Of a stretch of 24,639 nucleotides of DNA, positions 15,557-24,365 are shown one piece after another. The translations under genes were made by a program, and so were the position numbers. This DNA comes from Gryganskiella cystojenkinii (lineage: Eukaryota; Mortierellomycota; Mortierellomycetes; Mortierellales; Mortierellaceae). The notes below the pieces were generated by a model. That model did no database searches and was not told the origin of the DNA. It worked only from the letters and a program-made list of their open reading frames with translations. Numbering within the stretch: position 1 is the stretch's first letter; each line of letters opens with the position of its first letter. Where the stretch lies: NCBI GenBank assembly GCA_015852425.1, contig JAAAIG010000514.1, positions 3,135 to 27,773 of the forward strand, given 5' to 3'.

Positions 15557-18475
15557 ATGTCATTGTACCCTCTCCCGCTGGAATGTCTCCGACTCATACT
15601 TCAAGAACTCTACGAGCGAGGAGAGATACTCACCCTCCAGAGACTCTTACAAGTCAACAGCTTCTTCCTGACTGCAACGCTCCCTTACCTTTACCGGGAC
15701 CCCGCCTCCCGCCCTGACTTCGACCCAACAAAGTCCCTTTATCATCCCTCGCTTTACAAGTCTGTCCAGAACATCCTGCGACAACGCCCACCTGACGAGA
15801 TTACAGACCTTCTGAATGCCGCCTTTGATGTCTTTCCTGAACACGTCAATGAAATGAAGCAAGAAGGCATATGCAAAAATGACAGAAATGCCGAGAAGAA
15901 GGACAAACGCAAGGGGCAAACTGATCTTCGAGAACAAAATCATGATCGGGACCAGCTACATGACCAGAGCCCACTCAAGGAGAGAGGAATTGACTACCTC
16001 TCTTATACTCGCATCTTTACGTTTGAGAACGTGATCTTCAAATGTTTTAATCGTCTAGAATGCCGGGACTACCCTGCCAGACTTCTCAATTATGCACTGA
16101 AGTCAAGTGCCACAGGTGCAATGGCAACCGAGTATGGCCAGGGTGATCACGATCAGGATCTTCTCTTCCCTCCTCTCAATATTATGTCGGCTGTGTTGGC
16201 TGCACGATCCCGGTTTAATTTGTCTCCGAATATACCTATCGACTTCGGACATTTCCGTCAAGCGGCTCTGGCGACTTCCATCCGACGACACCTGACGTGG
16301 GCATTTTGTTCACCTGTGATGGAAAATGTTGAACTCTTGACGATTCCACTTTCGGATATCGATCGGTACCTGGCTTGCGTCTCTAAACTCAAATCCCTGA
16401 TCAATGTTTCGTTCCTGATGGACGAGTTTTTGGCTTCACTCCTTGTGGAGCAATGGCGAGCCAGTGTGCTTAGAAGAAATAGGGGCGTCAGTACTCCCAG
16501 CCAACCAAGTCCGGGTGGCCCACCCGTGGACCAACACCTCGAAGAATCTAAGCAAGCCATGACGACCAAAGAGAACCAACAATTCAAGACTATGTTTGAG
16601 TTTGTGAAACAACATCTCGCCCATTTCCCGAAACAGCTTCGACAGGCTGAATGCCCCATGGATTTGACTTGGGCGATCGGAGGCGTAGGCTGGAGGTTTT
16701 GCCGACAGGAGGTCCTCGATGAGCTCCAGAGTCTGTTGCCGGCCACGAACCGCGTGTCGATGATCAATTTTACGAATGTAATCCAAGTTGCGAACCACAT
16801 TCAAGAAACGAATCTTGAGTCTGTCGAGGAGATCAAATTGCAGCGCTCCGAGCCTCACGATGCAGCCCACAAATTGATGATCAAGAACCTGAATCGTTGT
16901 CGAGGATTGAAACGACTCAGCGTACAGAATCCTGGACCCAAGGTTTTCAGGTGGGCCGTAGACGAGAGATTGGCCTGGGACCGATATCACGCAGTCGTTG
17001 CCGCGAGAGTTGCCGCGAAAAGAACAAGGTCCGAAACCAAGTCTGTGCTCTCATCAGTCATGTCTGCTCCGCCGCCATTGCCGCTTGTCCCACTGGAGAC
17101 CATCCATGTCGACACAACTACAAAAGGGGAGCTAGACGACATCGTGTTTGCGTTTGGGGCAACCTTGATGGAGCTGAGAACTACTGTGGGTCCACCTGGG
17201 TTTCAAGCGGAAGCCAGGGCAGCAGAAAATGCCAATGTCGCGGCAGGGCAACCACGGACGCGTGTCTTCTTAGATTTTCGGATCGCCACAGACCCTTGTT
17301 GGCGTCAATTACCAGCACTGACCAAGATCAATCTCCATGCGGCGGAACGCGTCCGGTTTGTGATCGAACCTGACTTTTTTACATCCTTGGGGTCCAGCCA
17401 CACGAATTGTACTGCTGATCAAGGTTTCGACACCAACCTCAAGGATGAGAATGACCACAACAGCGACAAAAAGAACCACAAAGGCAATGGCAACCATACA
17501 CTGGAGTCACTAACGGTTAAGGATGGCTTTGACGGACCTTATCGTTGCCAGGATCTTCACAATTGCGAACCGTTTCTGGAACCGAGACCCAAGATGACTC
17601 ATATTGAGCTTGTGGGCTATCCGGCCCTGGTTTTCCACCCAGACTCCCTCCTTCAGACACCAAATCTGCAGGAGTTACGATTGCGGCAGTCGAAGATTCA
17701 CGGATTCTCGTTCATTCCACCAGTTGAAGAACTCGAAACCTCATTCCGGGATGTCTCAGGTGAGGTGTTGGAAGGATCGATCAAGCCATTGTCGCTATCC
17801 TCAACAGAAGCACCTGTGTTGGGTCACCGAGCTGTCTGGACCTGGGACTGGCAACTTCCTCATCTCACACTCTTGGAGCTCTCGGGCGAGTTTGCATTCT
17901 TGTTCAAGTTTCGAATGCTCGTCAGTTGCCCTGCACTCGAGAGTCTGAACATCAATATTCTCACCGAAGAGGGTGTCCACAATCGAGTGCTCTCGTTTCA
18001 GGACTTCATGACAAAGTCTAGTGTCAGCAACAGTGACAACGAACACGGCCACCAGTCAGAATTCATCACCGCGTTAAGCCTTAAAGAACTTACCCTAAGC
18101 GGACCCTGGTTCCTGAACGACGAGACAATTCAAGTCATGTACGGCTGTAGTACGAATAGGACTGCAGTTTTCCCCAAGCTGACACGTCTGAGCGAGTATC
18201 GTATCTGGGCAGGTTACTCCTTAAAAGTCTGGCTGACGTTGATGCAGGGTCTACCGGATCTCAAGAGGGCTTGTTGTGGATTGTACGACGAAAGAGAGGT
18301 GGGAATTGAGATCCTAAAGAACCGTTATGGTTTAATCGCTCAATCAACGTGGGTAACTGGACCGGATGGACGTCGGACGTTGAAGAAGACGGCTCCACTG
18401 AAGGATACAGCGTACTATTTCAATTGTCGACCTTGGCACTTCCCCAAGAATGCGTTGCACAATATTCTCGAGTAG
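15557..18475 (+). CDS. Large F-box/LRR-type protein, intact copy, single exon, 972 aa
   Basis: The start at 15557 follows a CT-rich leader and gives an N-terminal F-box-like segment at residues ~4-50 (PLPLECLRLILQELYERGEI, then LLQVNSFFLTATLPYLYRD), the usual arrangement in this fungal family. A charged spacer follows (~80-140). The long middle has short conserved blocks (SYTRIF, ATEYGQGDHDQDLLFP, SPVMENVELLTIPLSD). The C-terminal third is leucine-rich and repeat-like, with WTWDWQLPHLTLLELSGEFA. Its likely role is substrate receptor of an SCF ubiquitin ligase, with the F-box binding Skp1 and the LRR-like part binding a target. The target is unknown. It is the complete member of a local tandem family that includes 8833-11493 and 14821-15255. 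AATAAA at 18510 lies 35 nt after the stop. Individual LRRs are divergent, so the repeat call is by pattern rather than a count. Confidence 0.85.
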   Translation: MSLYPLPLECLRLILQELYERGEILTLQRLLQVNSFFLTATLPYLYRDPASRPDFDPTKSLYHPSLYKSVQNILRQRPPDEITDLLNAAFDVFPEHVNEMKQEGICKNDRNAEKKDKRKGQTDLREQNHDRDQLHDQSPLKERGIDYLSYTRIFTFENVIFKCFNRLECRDYPARLLNYALKSSATGAMATEYGQGDHDQDLLFPPLNIMSAVLAARSRFNLSPNIPIDFGHFRQAALATSIRRHLTWAFCSPVMENVELLTIPLSDIDRYLACVSKLKSLINVSFLMDEFLASLLVEQWRASVLRRNRGVSTPSQPSPGGPPVDQHLEESKQAMTTKENQQFKTMFEFVKQHLAHFPKQLRQAECPMDLTWAIGGVGWRFCRQEVLDELQSLLPATNRVSMINFTNVIQVANHIQETNLESVEEIKLQRSEPHDAAHKLMIKNLNRCRGLKRLSVQNPGPKVFRWAVDERLAWDRYHAVVAARVAAKRTRSETKSVLSSVMSAPPPLPLVPLETIHVDTTTKGELDDIVFAFGATLMELRTTVGPPGFQAEARAAENANVAAGQPRTRVFLDFRIATDPCWRQLPALTKINLHAAERVRFVIEPDFFTSLGSSHTNCTADQGFDTNLKDENDHNSDKKNHKGNGNHTLESLTVKDGFDGPYRCQDLHNCEPFLEPRPKMTHIELVGYPALVFHPDSLLQTPNLQELRLRQSKIHGFSFIPPVEELETSFRDVSGEVLEGSIKPLSLSSTEAPVLGHRAVWTWDWQLPHLTLLELSGEFAFLFKFRMLVSCPALESLNINILTEEGVHNRVLSFQDFMTKSSVSNSDNEHGHQSEFITALSLKELTLSGPWFLNDETIQVMYGCSTNRTAVFPKLTRLSEYRIWAGYSLKVWLTLMQGLPDLKRACCGLYDEREVGIEILKNRYGLIAQSTWVTGPDGRRTLKKTAPLKDTAYYFNCRPWHFPKNALHNILE

Positions 18476-18509
18476 AAGAAAGAAAAGAATTGTTGAGTAA
18501 GAACTTATT

Positions 18510-18515
18510 AATAAA
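18510..18515 (+). terminator. AATAAA poly(A) signal of the intact F-box gene
   Basis: AATAAA lies in TTATTAATAAATACTT, 35 nt beyond the stop codon at 18473-18475. Confidence 0.55.
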
Positions 18516-18589
18516 TACTTCATAAACGTAAAGCGTGTATTTCAGGCGAGAACATATATAATTAGTCCGTCTCTCAGCCACAATTTTTT

Positions 18590-18644
18590 ATGTCACGAAC
18601 CGCGATGATTGTTCTGGACCTCGATCACGAACATGTCACGAACC
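18590..18644. repeat. Direct repeat ATGTCACGAACC x2
   Basis: The identical 12-mer occurs at 18590-18601 and 18633-18644. A related CGATCACGAAC lies between them. TGTCACG-type starts occur in some LTRs, so these could be remnants of LTR ends, but no primer-binding site, polypurine tract or second LTR is visible. Confidence 0.4.
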
Positions 18645-18759
18645 AACCTAGAGCCAGGAGCAACCCTAGAATAGGCAACGCTCGCCTAATATATTCTGGG
18701 TAATCTATCGAATACATACTTATGACGCCAAGTTTTTTTGTTGCCCTCGAAGTATTCAA
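18645..18759. other. Non-coding spacer
   Basis: No gene or clear signal is seen apart from a T run near 18730. Confidence 0.4.
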
Positions 18760-19051
18760 GAATGACCTGGAAACCTCTGGTCGAGCATGAACTGAAGCTA
18801 ATGATGGATACTCTCATGTCTTGTGGTATCTGCACCAGACTCGATATCTTAAAGAACGCCCCTGGAAACCTTTTTCAGCAGATCTGCGAGCCTGGTTCTC
18901 GATTCGTCCTCCCCCCCAAGAGGACCTCAAGGACGTCTTGCGCCTTGCTCTTAAACAAGTTCAAGATGAGGTGCCGAGGGAGAGGGTTATTGATGACATC
19001 CAAGATGAGGCTGAGTTGCCAGGAGACGTTGTAAATGGACATGGTTGACCA
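18760..19051 (+). pseudogene. Unrecognised coding remnant
   Basis: One frame reads NDLETSGRA, then an in-frame TGA at about 18786, then TEANDGYSHVLWYLHQTRYL, KERPWKPFSADLRAWFSIRP, PPQEDLKDVLRLALKQVQDE and an acidic end (DDIQDEAELPGDVV), stopping at 19048. Composition is protein-like and continuous across the stop, suggesting a decayed exon. The first ATG after the stop, at 18821, lies in a different register relative to the conserved-looking start and would give 75 aa. I do not recognise the family; it may come from a transposon or a fragmented gene. Confidence 0.4.
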
Positions 19052-19134
19052 CGAGCTGTAAGAAAAAAGAACAGGCTGAAAGACTGGGTACTGCGACACA
19101 ATACAAAGTGTATTGACATGCCATGAGCATTCAG

Positions 19135-19140
19135 TTTATT
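19135..19140 (-). terminator. AATAAA overlapping the stop codon of the SANT-like gene
   Basis: On the minus strand the last codons run CGA AAA TAA ACT, so AATAAA contains the TAA stop (19138-19136). Either the real poly(A) signal lies further on or the 3' UTR is extremely short. Confidence 0.35.
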
Positions 19141-20194
19141 TTCGTATGTGTTGTGCGAAGAAGTCTTTCTGTGCATCTTGAAAGTCTTTCTGCGCACCTT
19201 GAAGGTCTTTTTGCATGAGCCTCAGATCTACCTTCGCATTCTCCAACTCGTCCCATTGCTGTTTTAGCCTTGCCTCCACTTCCTGTATGCGTTTCTTCAA
19301 TTCGGCCTCTTGCTCATCTGCTCTTCTCTTTAGTTTTTCCTCAAGTTGCCTTTCCCTTTCAAACCACCTTGCAACCCAGGAATTCTCACGTTCCTCAAGT
19401 ACCTGCTCCCGGCGAGCTATCTGCTTCATTCGTTCCTTCTCCAGGTCCATCGATGATCCGCTGCTACTCCGCATGGTCCTGATATGATCGTCAAGGGTGC
19501 TGTATTTTGAGCACGTCGTCTTTTGGCGTTTGGATGGTTCTATTTTAAGGACATTGAAAGACAGGCATTAGCGAGAGATCTCAAGAACAAAAATCAATGA
19601 TTTTCAATCGCACGCACCTATTATGGGTTCGTCCTCAATAGAACTGAAACGCTTCTCTTCCGATTCCCTGTCAACTGTCCTGTCACCAAGGTGTTTAGCA
19701 GGCCGATAAAGAGGTGGTGGGTTGTTGGCAAGACTACTGCTGAAAACAGCATGGAATCTCTCGAAGTGTGGACATTCGACCATGATTCTTCGACTGAGTG
19801 CTGCTGAGATATTCCCATCGTCAACAGTTTTCCGTATTTCGTTGGCCTCAATATACTTTTTCATAGCATACTGGACTTTTCCTTTGACTTGTTCTCGTGT
19901 CCAATCGAGACCACTATAGTCTTTGACATGTGCGCGAAGCTCGTACAGCATCTCGTTCGTCGTCTCTCCGGCAATTAATTTTTTCTTTTGGTCGAGGGTT
20001 TTGTAGTTATGCGAGTCCGTCAACCATGAAATAAAATAGTCCATGCCAAGCTGCCACCAAAAGTCATCTGACGACAATGAAGAGGCATCGGCAGTGGACG
20101 GTGCTCTGACAGCAGTTGGCGCAAGATCCGGAGCAGGTGAAGACGAGCGCGCAGGAGTGGTTTCGGTAGATTGCTGGTGAGTTCGTTTCGTCAT
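19136..20194 (-). CDS. SANT/Myb-like domain plus C-terminal coiled-coil protein, two exons (complement join 19136..19539, 19618..20194)
   Basis: Predicted 326 aa. A 78-nt intron (GTGCGT to AATAG) joins the exons in phase. Residues 1-44 are Ser/Thr/Pro/Ala-rich. About 45-125 looks like a trihelix/SANT-like DNA- or protein-binding domain: FWWQLGMDYFISWLTD, a middle helix, then LDWTREQVKGKVQYAMKKYI with spaced aromatics. PSKRQK at ~194 is a possible nuclear signal. About 225-320 is a strong coiled coil rich in Glu/Lys/Arg/Gln, ending in heptads QKDLQGA, QKDFQDA, QKDFFAQ encoded by 21-bp DNA repeats. It is likely nuclear, either a regulator or a domesticated or accessory transposon protein, since this domain type accompanies some DNA transposons. 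The start is the first in-frame ATG (20194); its context is weak. It is divergent from the F-box gene at 20678. Confidence 0.75.
19146..19212. repeat. Three ~21-bp tandem repeats coding for heptads
   Basis: AAGTCTTTCTGTGCATCTTG, AAAGTCTTTCTGCGCACCTT and AAGGTCTTTTTGC are successive imperfect 21-bp units. In the minus strand they encode three heptads of the coiled coil. Confidence 0.7.
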
Positions 20195-20677
20195 TGAGGG
20201 ACAAGATGGCTGCTGGACGGCGTGAGAAGCTGGTTGCTGCCGATGCAGGCGCTGTGTGAGAAGATACCGCGTGTTGTAAAGTCGATTGCTGAAGCTGTTG
20301 GTGCTGGTGCTGGCCACCGAGTGAAGAGTATCCTGTGTGTTGAAAAGTGTTTTGTGGCGGCCGTGGTTGAATGTAAGGCAGCGATTTTGAGCCAAAAACT
20401 AAGGAAGTTCGAGAAGAATTTGACTCGTGGGAACGAACGATGCAGAGGTTGATTTTGCTGAAAAAGAGGAAAGAGTGGAGGATATGACGCGTGGGAACGA
20501 GGTTGATTTTGCTGAAAGGAGGAAGGAGAAGCGCGAGGCGAGCACAAAAGAAGGTTGTCCCCGCATACATCACGTGCATTTTTCTTCCTGCCTCGACCAT
20601 GCATAGCCTCGTTTGCAGATTCTTGAGAGAAGCAAATCTGTTTCTCTCTTGGTGTCATCATCTCTTGCATCGAAACA
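20195..20677. promoter_or_regulatory. Bidirectional promoter region between the SANT-like and F-box/LRR genes
   Basis: This 483-bp stretch separates two divergent starts. It contains two direct repeats: CGTGGGAACGA followed by GGTTGATTTTGCTGAAA at about 20426-20463 and again at 20490-20517. The first copy has a 10-nt insert between the two blocks. Long minus-strand frames cross it, but their composition is not gene-like and the two genes leave little room. No clear TATA box was found. Confidence 0.5.
20426..20517. repeat. Direct repeat with period ~64 bp in the shared promoter
   Basis: The blocks CGTGGGAACGA and GGTTGATTTTGCTGAAA occur twice in the same order, followed each time by GGAGGA/AGAGGA-type purine sequence. 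The copies are close to identical apart from a 10-nt insertion. Confidence 0.7.
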
Positions 20678-22570
20678 ATGTCGTCTGTGCATCCTTCACC
20701 TCCTCTCTCTCCTTCCATCTTTGACATTCCTCCCATCCAGGACATACTCGCGTCTTATTGTACTCGATCAGATCTTACAATCTGCATTCGTGTCTCCCGA
20801 ACCTGGGCCGCAACATTCGCTCCATACCTGTACAGGGACATTGACATCACCAGCATCAGGACTTTTCGTCGCTTTGAAACCCAAGAAGCCCTTGCTGCCC
20901 TCACTCGAAACCAGGATCATGTACGGACTTTCAAGACCTGTTATCTTACAGCCCTGACAGACCTCTCTCGTACACTCTTTCAACACAACACTGGGTTCAA
21001 GAACCTGGTACGGTTTCATTGGCGAGAACGCTTAAATCGTGCGGGACGTCAGGTAGTCTTCAAGGACGAGGATCCCGCGATTGCGATCGCATTTCTCGAG
21101 AATCATCCTGGTCTTTCCGAGGTACAACTCGGCTTCAAGTACCTGAGCAGAGACCATGGTTATAGACTGGTCGACTACTTGCACCATCGAAACGTGCCAG
21201 TGAACAACAATGACTCGGATTCAAAACCCCAGTCAGGACTTTCTTTTTGTCGAGCAGGAGGTCGATTGAAACGCATGCGAATCGACTATAATTTTCTCCT
21301 AGTCCGCAGGATGCCGTTCGACCTGACATTGGCTGCCGCCGGACAAGGGCTCGGACTCGAAATCGGTCTTCAGGACAACACCGGCCAAACATGGTCCGAG
21401 AGCACGACGCCAACGACCGCAGCATACAGCCTTCAAAGTTTCGCCCTTGATCATTGGCGTCTTGTTCAATTGCGAGAAGATTTGTCAATCGGAGATGATT
21501 TCACCCTTGAGAGCAACATGACTCAAGAAAATGAAGAATCTTTAGCGGAAGAATTTGAATTCTTAGCTCTTGGACTCGAACAAAACGGGCGAGCGTACCA
21601 AGGCCCAGTCCCAACGACATGTGTCTGGACAGACCTGAGTATGGACGGCGAGCCTCACAAACCAGACAGGTCCGCGTTATTACACGATGTCTTGAGATGG
21701 TCACCCGAACTCAAGAGATTTTCTTGTCCTTCTATCCAAAGGATCGCCGATTTCGAACTCTTACCTTCAACAATCAGGGAGCATTGCCCGAAATTACGAC
21801 ATCTCGAACTCGGATGCACTCCCGAACAAGCCGAAGACTCAGATGTGGCCGCCATCCTGAACTCTATCCTTCGAGGGTTGATCTCGTTCCGAATCCTGGC
21901 CGAACAATTTCCATTGAGTTGGGATTCGATCCAAAGTCTTCACAGAGTTCATGCCACGACACTCACAGACTTGGACCTCATTGATCTCGGTCGCTGGAGA
22001 AGTTATTTGTTCCTAGACCTCATTGACAGACTTCCCAATTTACGATCACTGAAGGCTGTCATCGACCTCCGGTTATTCTTGGACGAGAAGGATGCTCCTG
22101 CCGGGGAAGAATACGACAATCTCATGCGTATCAATTATTCACACCGACTGCAAAGAGACTGGCCGTTCCGGGATCGACTCAAACATTTACACCTAGCCGT
22201 ATTTCGAGGAACTGATGTCGAATTGGAAGAGTCCGAGTTCAACTGGGGCGATGGATCACTCACGGACCGATTTGCAAAGTACATGTCGGAACAAGTTGGG
22301 GCATTGTACCGGTTGGAGACGTTCGAGGTCGGTGGTTGGTTATTGATGCTTCGTTTGAATCTCTGGATGAGAAAGATGGACGGGATGAAGGGTCTCAAGG
22401 TTCTGGATCTGAGTCATCATACGCTGTTACGTTGGGGTCCGGACGAAGTCGATTGGATTTGTGAGCACTGGCCTGCCTTGATCGAGATCAGAGGAATCCG
22501 CACTCGACATCTCGCCAGTGTTGTTGCGAGATTTCAACAGAAGCGGCCTCGACTCTTTTGCCCCGCATAG
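20678..22570 (+). CDS. F-box/LRR-type protein, single exon, 630 aa
   Basis: The ATG at 20678 has A at -3 and opens with a proline/serine lead, then an F-box-like segment at ~12-56 (FDIPPIQDILASYCTRSDLT, VSRTWAATFAPYLYRDIDI), the usual 'sets of helices plus YLYRDI' form of these fungal proteins. Leucine-rich repeat-like segments follow (LKRFSCPSIQRIADFELLP, CPKLRHLELG, LTDLDLIDLGRW, LPNLRSLKAVIDL, LKHLHLAVF, LETFEVGGWLL, MKGLKVLDLSHHTL). Its likely role is SCF substrate receptor, with Skp1 binding through the F-box and an unknown target. Apart from the general architecture it is not closely similar to the 972-aa tandem family next door. No introns are evident. The stop at 22570 is followed by an A run, and no AATAAA lies close by. 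Confidence 0.87.
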   Translation: MSSVHPSPPLSPSIFDIPPIQDILASYCTRSDLTICIRVSRTWAATFAPYLYRDIDITSIRTFRRFETQEALAALTRNQDHVRTFKTCYLTALTDLSRTLFQHNTGFKNLVRFHWRERLNRAGRQVVFKDEDPAIAIAFLENHPGLSEVQLGFKYLSRDHGYRLVDYLHHRNVPVNNNDSDSKPQSGLSFCRAGGRLKRMRIDYNFLLVRRMPFDLTLAAAGQGLGLEIGLQDNTGQTWSESTTPTTAAYSLQSFALDHWRLVQLREDLSIGDDFTLESNMTQENEESLAEEFEFLALGLEQNGRAYQGPVPTTCVWTDLSMDGEPHKPDRSALLHDVLRWSPELKRFSCPSIQRIADFELLPSTIREHCPKLRHLELGCTPEQAEDSDVAAILNSILRGLISFRILAEQFPLSWDSIQSLHRVHATTLTDLDLIDLGRWRSYLFLDLIDRLPNLRSLKAVIDLRLFLDEKDAPAGEEYDNLMRINYSHRLQRDWPFRDRLKHLHLAVFRGTDVELEESEFNWGDGSLTDRFAKYMSEQVGALYRLETFEVGGWLLMLRLNLWMRKMDGMKGLKVLDLSHHTLLRWGPDEVDWICEHWPALIEIRGIRTRHLASVVARFQQKRPRLFCPA

Positions 22571-23669
22571 AAAAAAAAGCACGAGGAACGCCATATTTCC
22601 AACACGATGTTCACCCTCGCAAAATTCGATTCATGGTCTTATGGTCATGAGGAGAGAGCCGAAGGCGAGGCAGCCGAGAATGTCAGTACACGGAGGTATG
22701 ACTAAGGAATGACAAGTACTCGAGGAGATGGTAAGAGTTCCAAGTGGCCACCGTCCACGCCGGCACTCTGCTGATCGTCCACGTTCTCCTCTGGGTAGTC
22801 GAAGAATATATGTTGTTGGTTGAAAGTACAGGAGCTAATCAAAGATACCGTATATTGTTCAAAAAAAAAGGACCTTCGTACTATAGTCGGTTCACGTAAA
22901 AAAAAAAAAAAGAAATGGATCAAATGCTCCGTTACAAAGCCCTTGTCAACGTATCTATGATTTCTACTCGGCTCAAATCAGCTCCGCGCTATTCTACCTA
23001 CTCGACCTGTACGTCTTATGATTTAGTTTATTTGTCCAAATTTTTTCGTGTAGGAAGCAATTTTGTCTTGCTGGCTAAATGAACACTTTTCTCATTTGTC
23101 AAAGCATGCTCTCGTTAATTGAAGTCAAACTCGCCCATTATTTTATTTCTCAATACCACGTTCTATCTACATAGGCTTGCTCTCAGTCAGCTCTCTTCGA
23201 GAACTTTGCAAGGTGCACCAACATGCAGGCGGAAGGCTATGATCGCCACCCGAAAACAAGACATATAATACTTGCTCACATGCTTCTGATAACCCCTCGA
23301 ATCAACCACTCCACCTTCAACAACACCTCTGTCAATATCGCCCCATCGCGAAGGGACTTCAGAAGTTACTCCTATTGTTCAAGTGGCTAAACGACTGCGT
23401 CAATGAGATCTTGTTGTTGGAATTGGGAGGGCAGTGACCGAGAAGAGAGGCGAAGTGCTTGGATGGAAACCAACAGTGCAATCAATAAAACGCCCTAGTT
23501 CTCTCATTTACCAATCGCAAACAACAGAAGGCGAGCACAGAGCTGCTAATGTATATTGTAGATGGTGTTCCTGTGATAAGGGCTAAAAGAATGATCTATA
23601 TTTTGTTTGATGGATGGACGGGAAGAATGAAAGAGAAAGAGGGAGACCCACAAACTCTTCCCGGACATC
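22571..23669. other. ~1.1 kb intergenic region, no supported gene
   Basis: This stretch contains A runs at 22861-22869 and 22899-22911. A minus-strand open stretch near 22702-22820 reads DYPEENVDDQQSAGVDGGHL and ends LLPSPRVLVIP; it looks faintly protein-like but is too short to call. CATATAATAC at about 23261-23270, followed by C/A-rich sequence, resembles a promoter of the degraded F-box gene to the right. No tRNA or other RNA gene was recognised. Confidence 0.45.
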
Positions 23670-24365
23670 GTGAACGTCCTCGCGGACTACAACCCTTTCT
23701 CTGACCAGGTGCGATCCAGACGGGCTCCCGCAGATGGCAACATCTCTGGACCCCTCACGTCTGAAACTCTATCCGAAACACCGACGGAATCGCATCGAGT
23801 CGATTTACAGCTAAGAGAGTCGCACCCGCGAACCAAGGCTTTCTCGACCTACGGTGAGCATGACCGTATCCCTCTTATTCTCGGCGTGACACAGACTGTA
23901 ACCGGCTTACCACCCTCAACCTCAAGTTCCACAGCACCACTGGTGTCGATCAGCAATCTCCGCTCGATCTTGTCCTCTCGCTTGTGCATCAGAACCGGAA
24001 TTTACAGAACCTGGCCCTTCGAGGTACCTTTGAGAATCTCAAGTACGATTCTTTTGACCCTGTCCCAACGTTCGGACCACCGCCCACGAACATTCTCCTA
24101 TGGATTGACTGGACAAGTCTCACGGCCTTATTCCTTGACATCAACCATGGTGGTCCCATCCCCAACAGCCAACAGCCTCCACCAGAGCGACCTCACCCTG
24201 GAGACCTTCTTTCTGCCACGGCTCCAACACCTCTCAATCGCCTGGTCTGCTACCAATGACTTGGATATGGTTTGCGTTGTGGGACGCCTCCAGAACCTTA
24301 ACGTCCTAGAGCTTCACCGAGTTGAAAAGTGGTCCCCGACCCCTACTTTTCTTTGCACGCAGTGA
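23670..24365 (+). pseudogene. Degraded F-box/LRR-type gene (LRR part only, frameshifted)
   Basis: One frame from about 23885 reads as LRR-like protein: NRLTTLNLKFHSTTGVDQQS, LVLSLVHQNRNLQNLALRG, ILLWIDWTSLTALFLDI. At about 24175-24190 the sense moves to another frame: LHQSDLTLETFFLPRLQHLS, then VVGRLQNLNVLELHRVEKW, stopping at 24365. A 1-nt shift would reconnect them. Upstream, 23670-23885 is open but without clear similarity, and no F-box is found. It is interpreted as a 5'-eroded pseudogene of the same broad F-box/LRR class as its neighbours, but not a close copy of either. Confidence 0.6.

Noticed and set aside
16436..16990. Minus-strand ORFs (up to 184 codons) inside the large F-box genes, with partners at 9823-10251
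   Set aside because: Antisense shadows of strongly conserved plus-strand coding sequence.
18820..19048. 75-codon ORF as an intact small gene
   Set aside because: Protein-like sequence continues upstream through an in-frame stop, so a decayed remnant is more likely; retained only as a pseudogene.
20195..20745. Minus-strand ORFs of 178-184 codons over the divergent promoter
   Set aside because: They overlap the SANT-like gene out of frame and the F-box start on the other strand, with no domain-like sequence.
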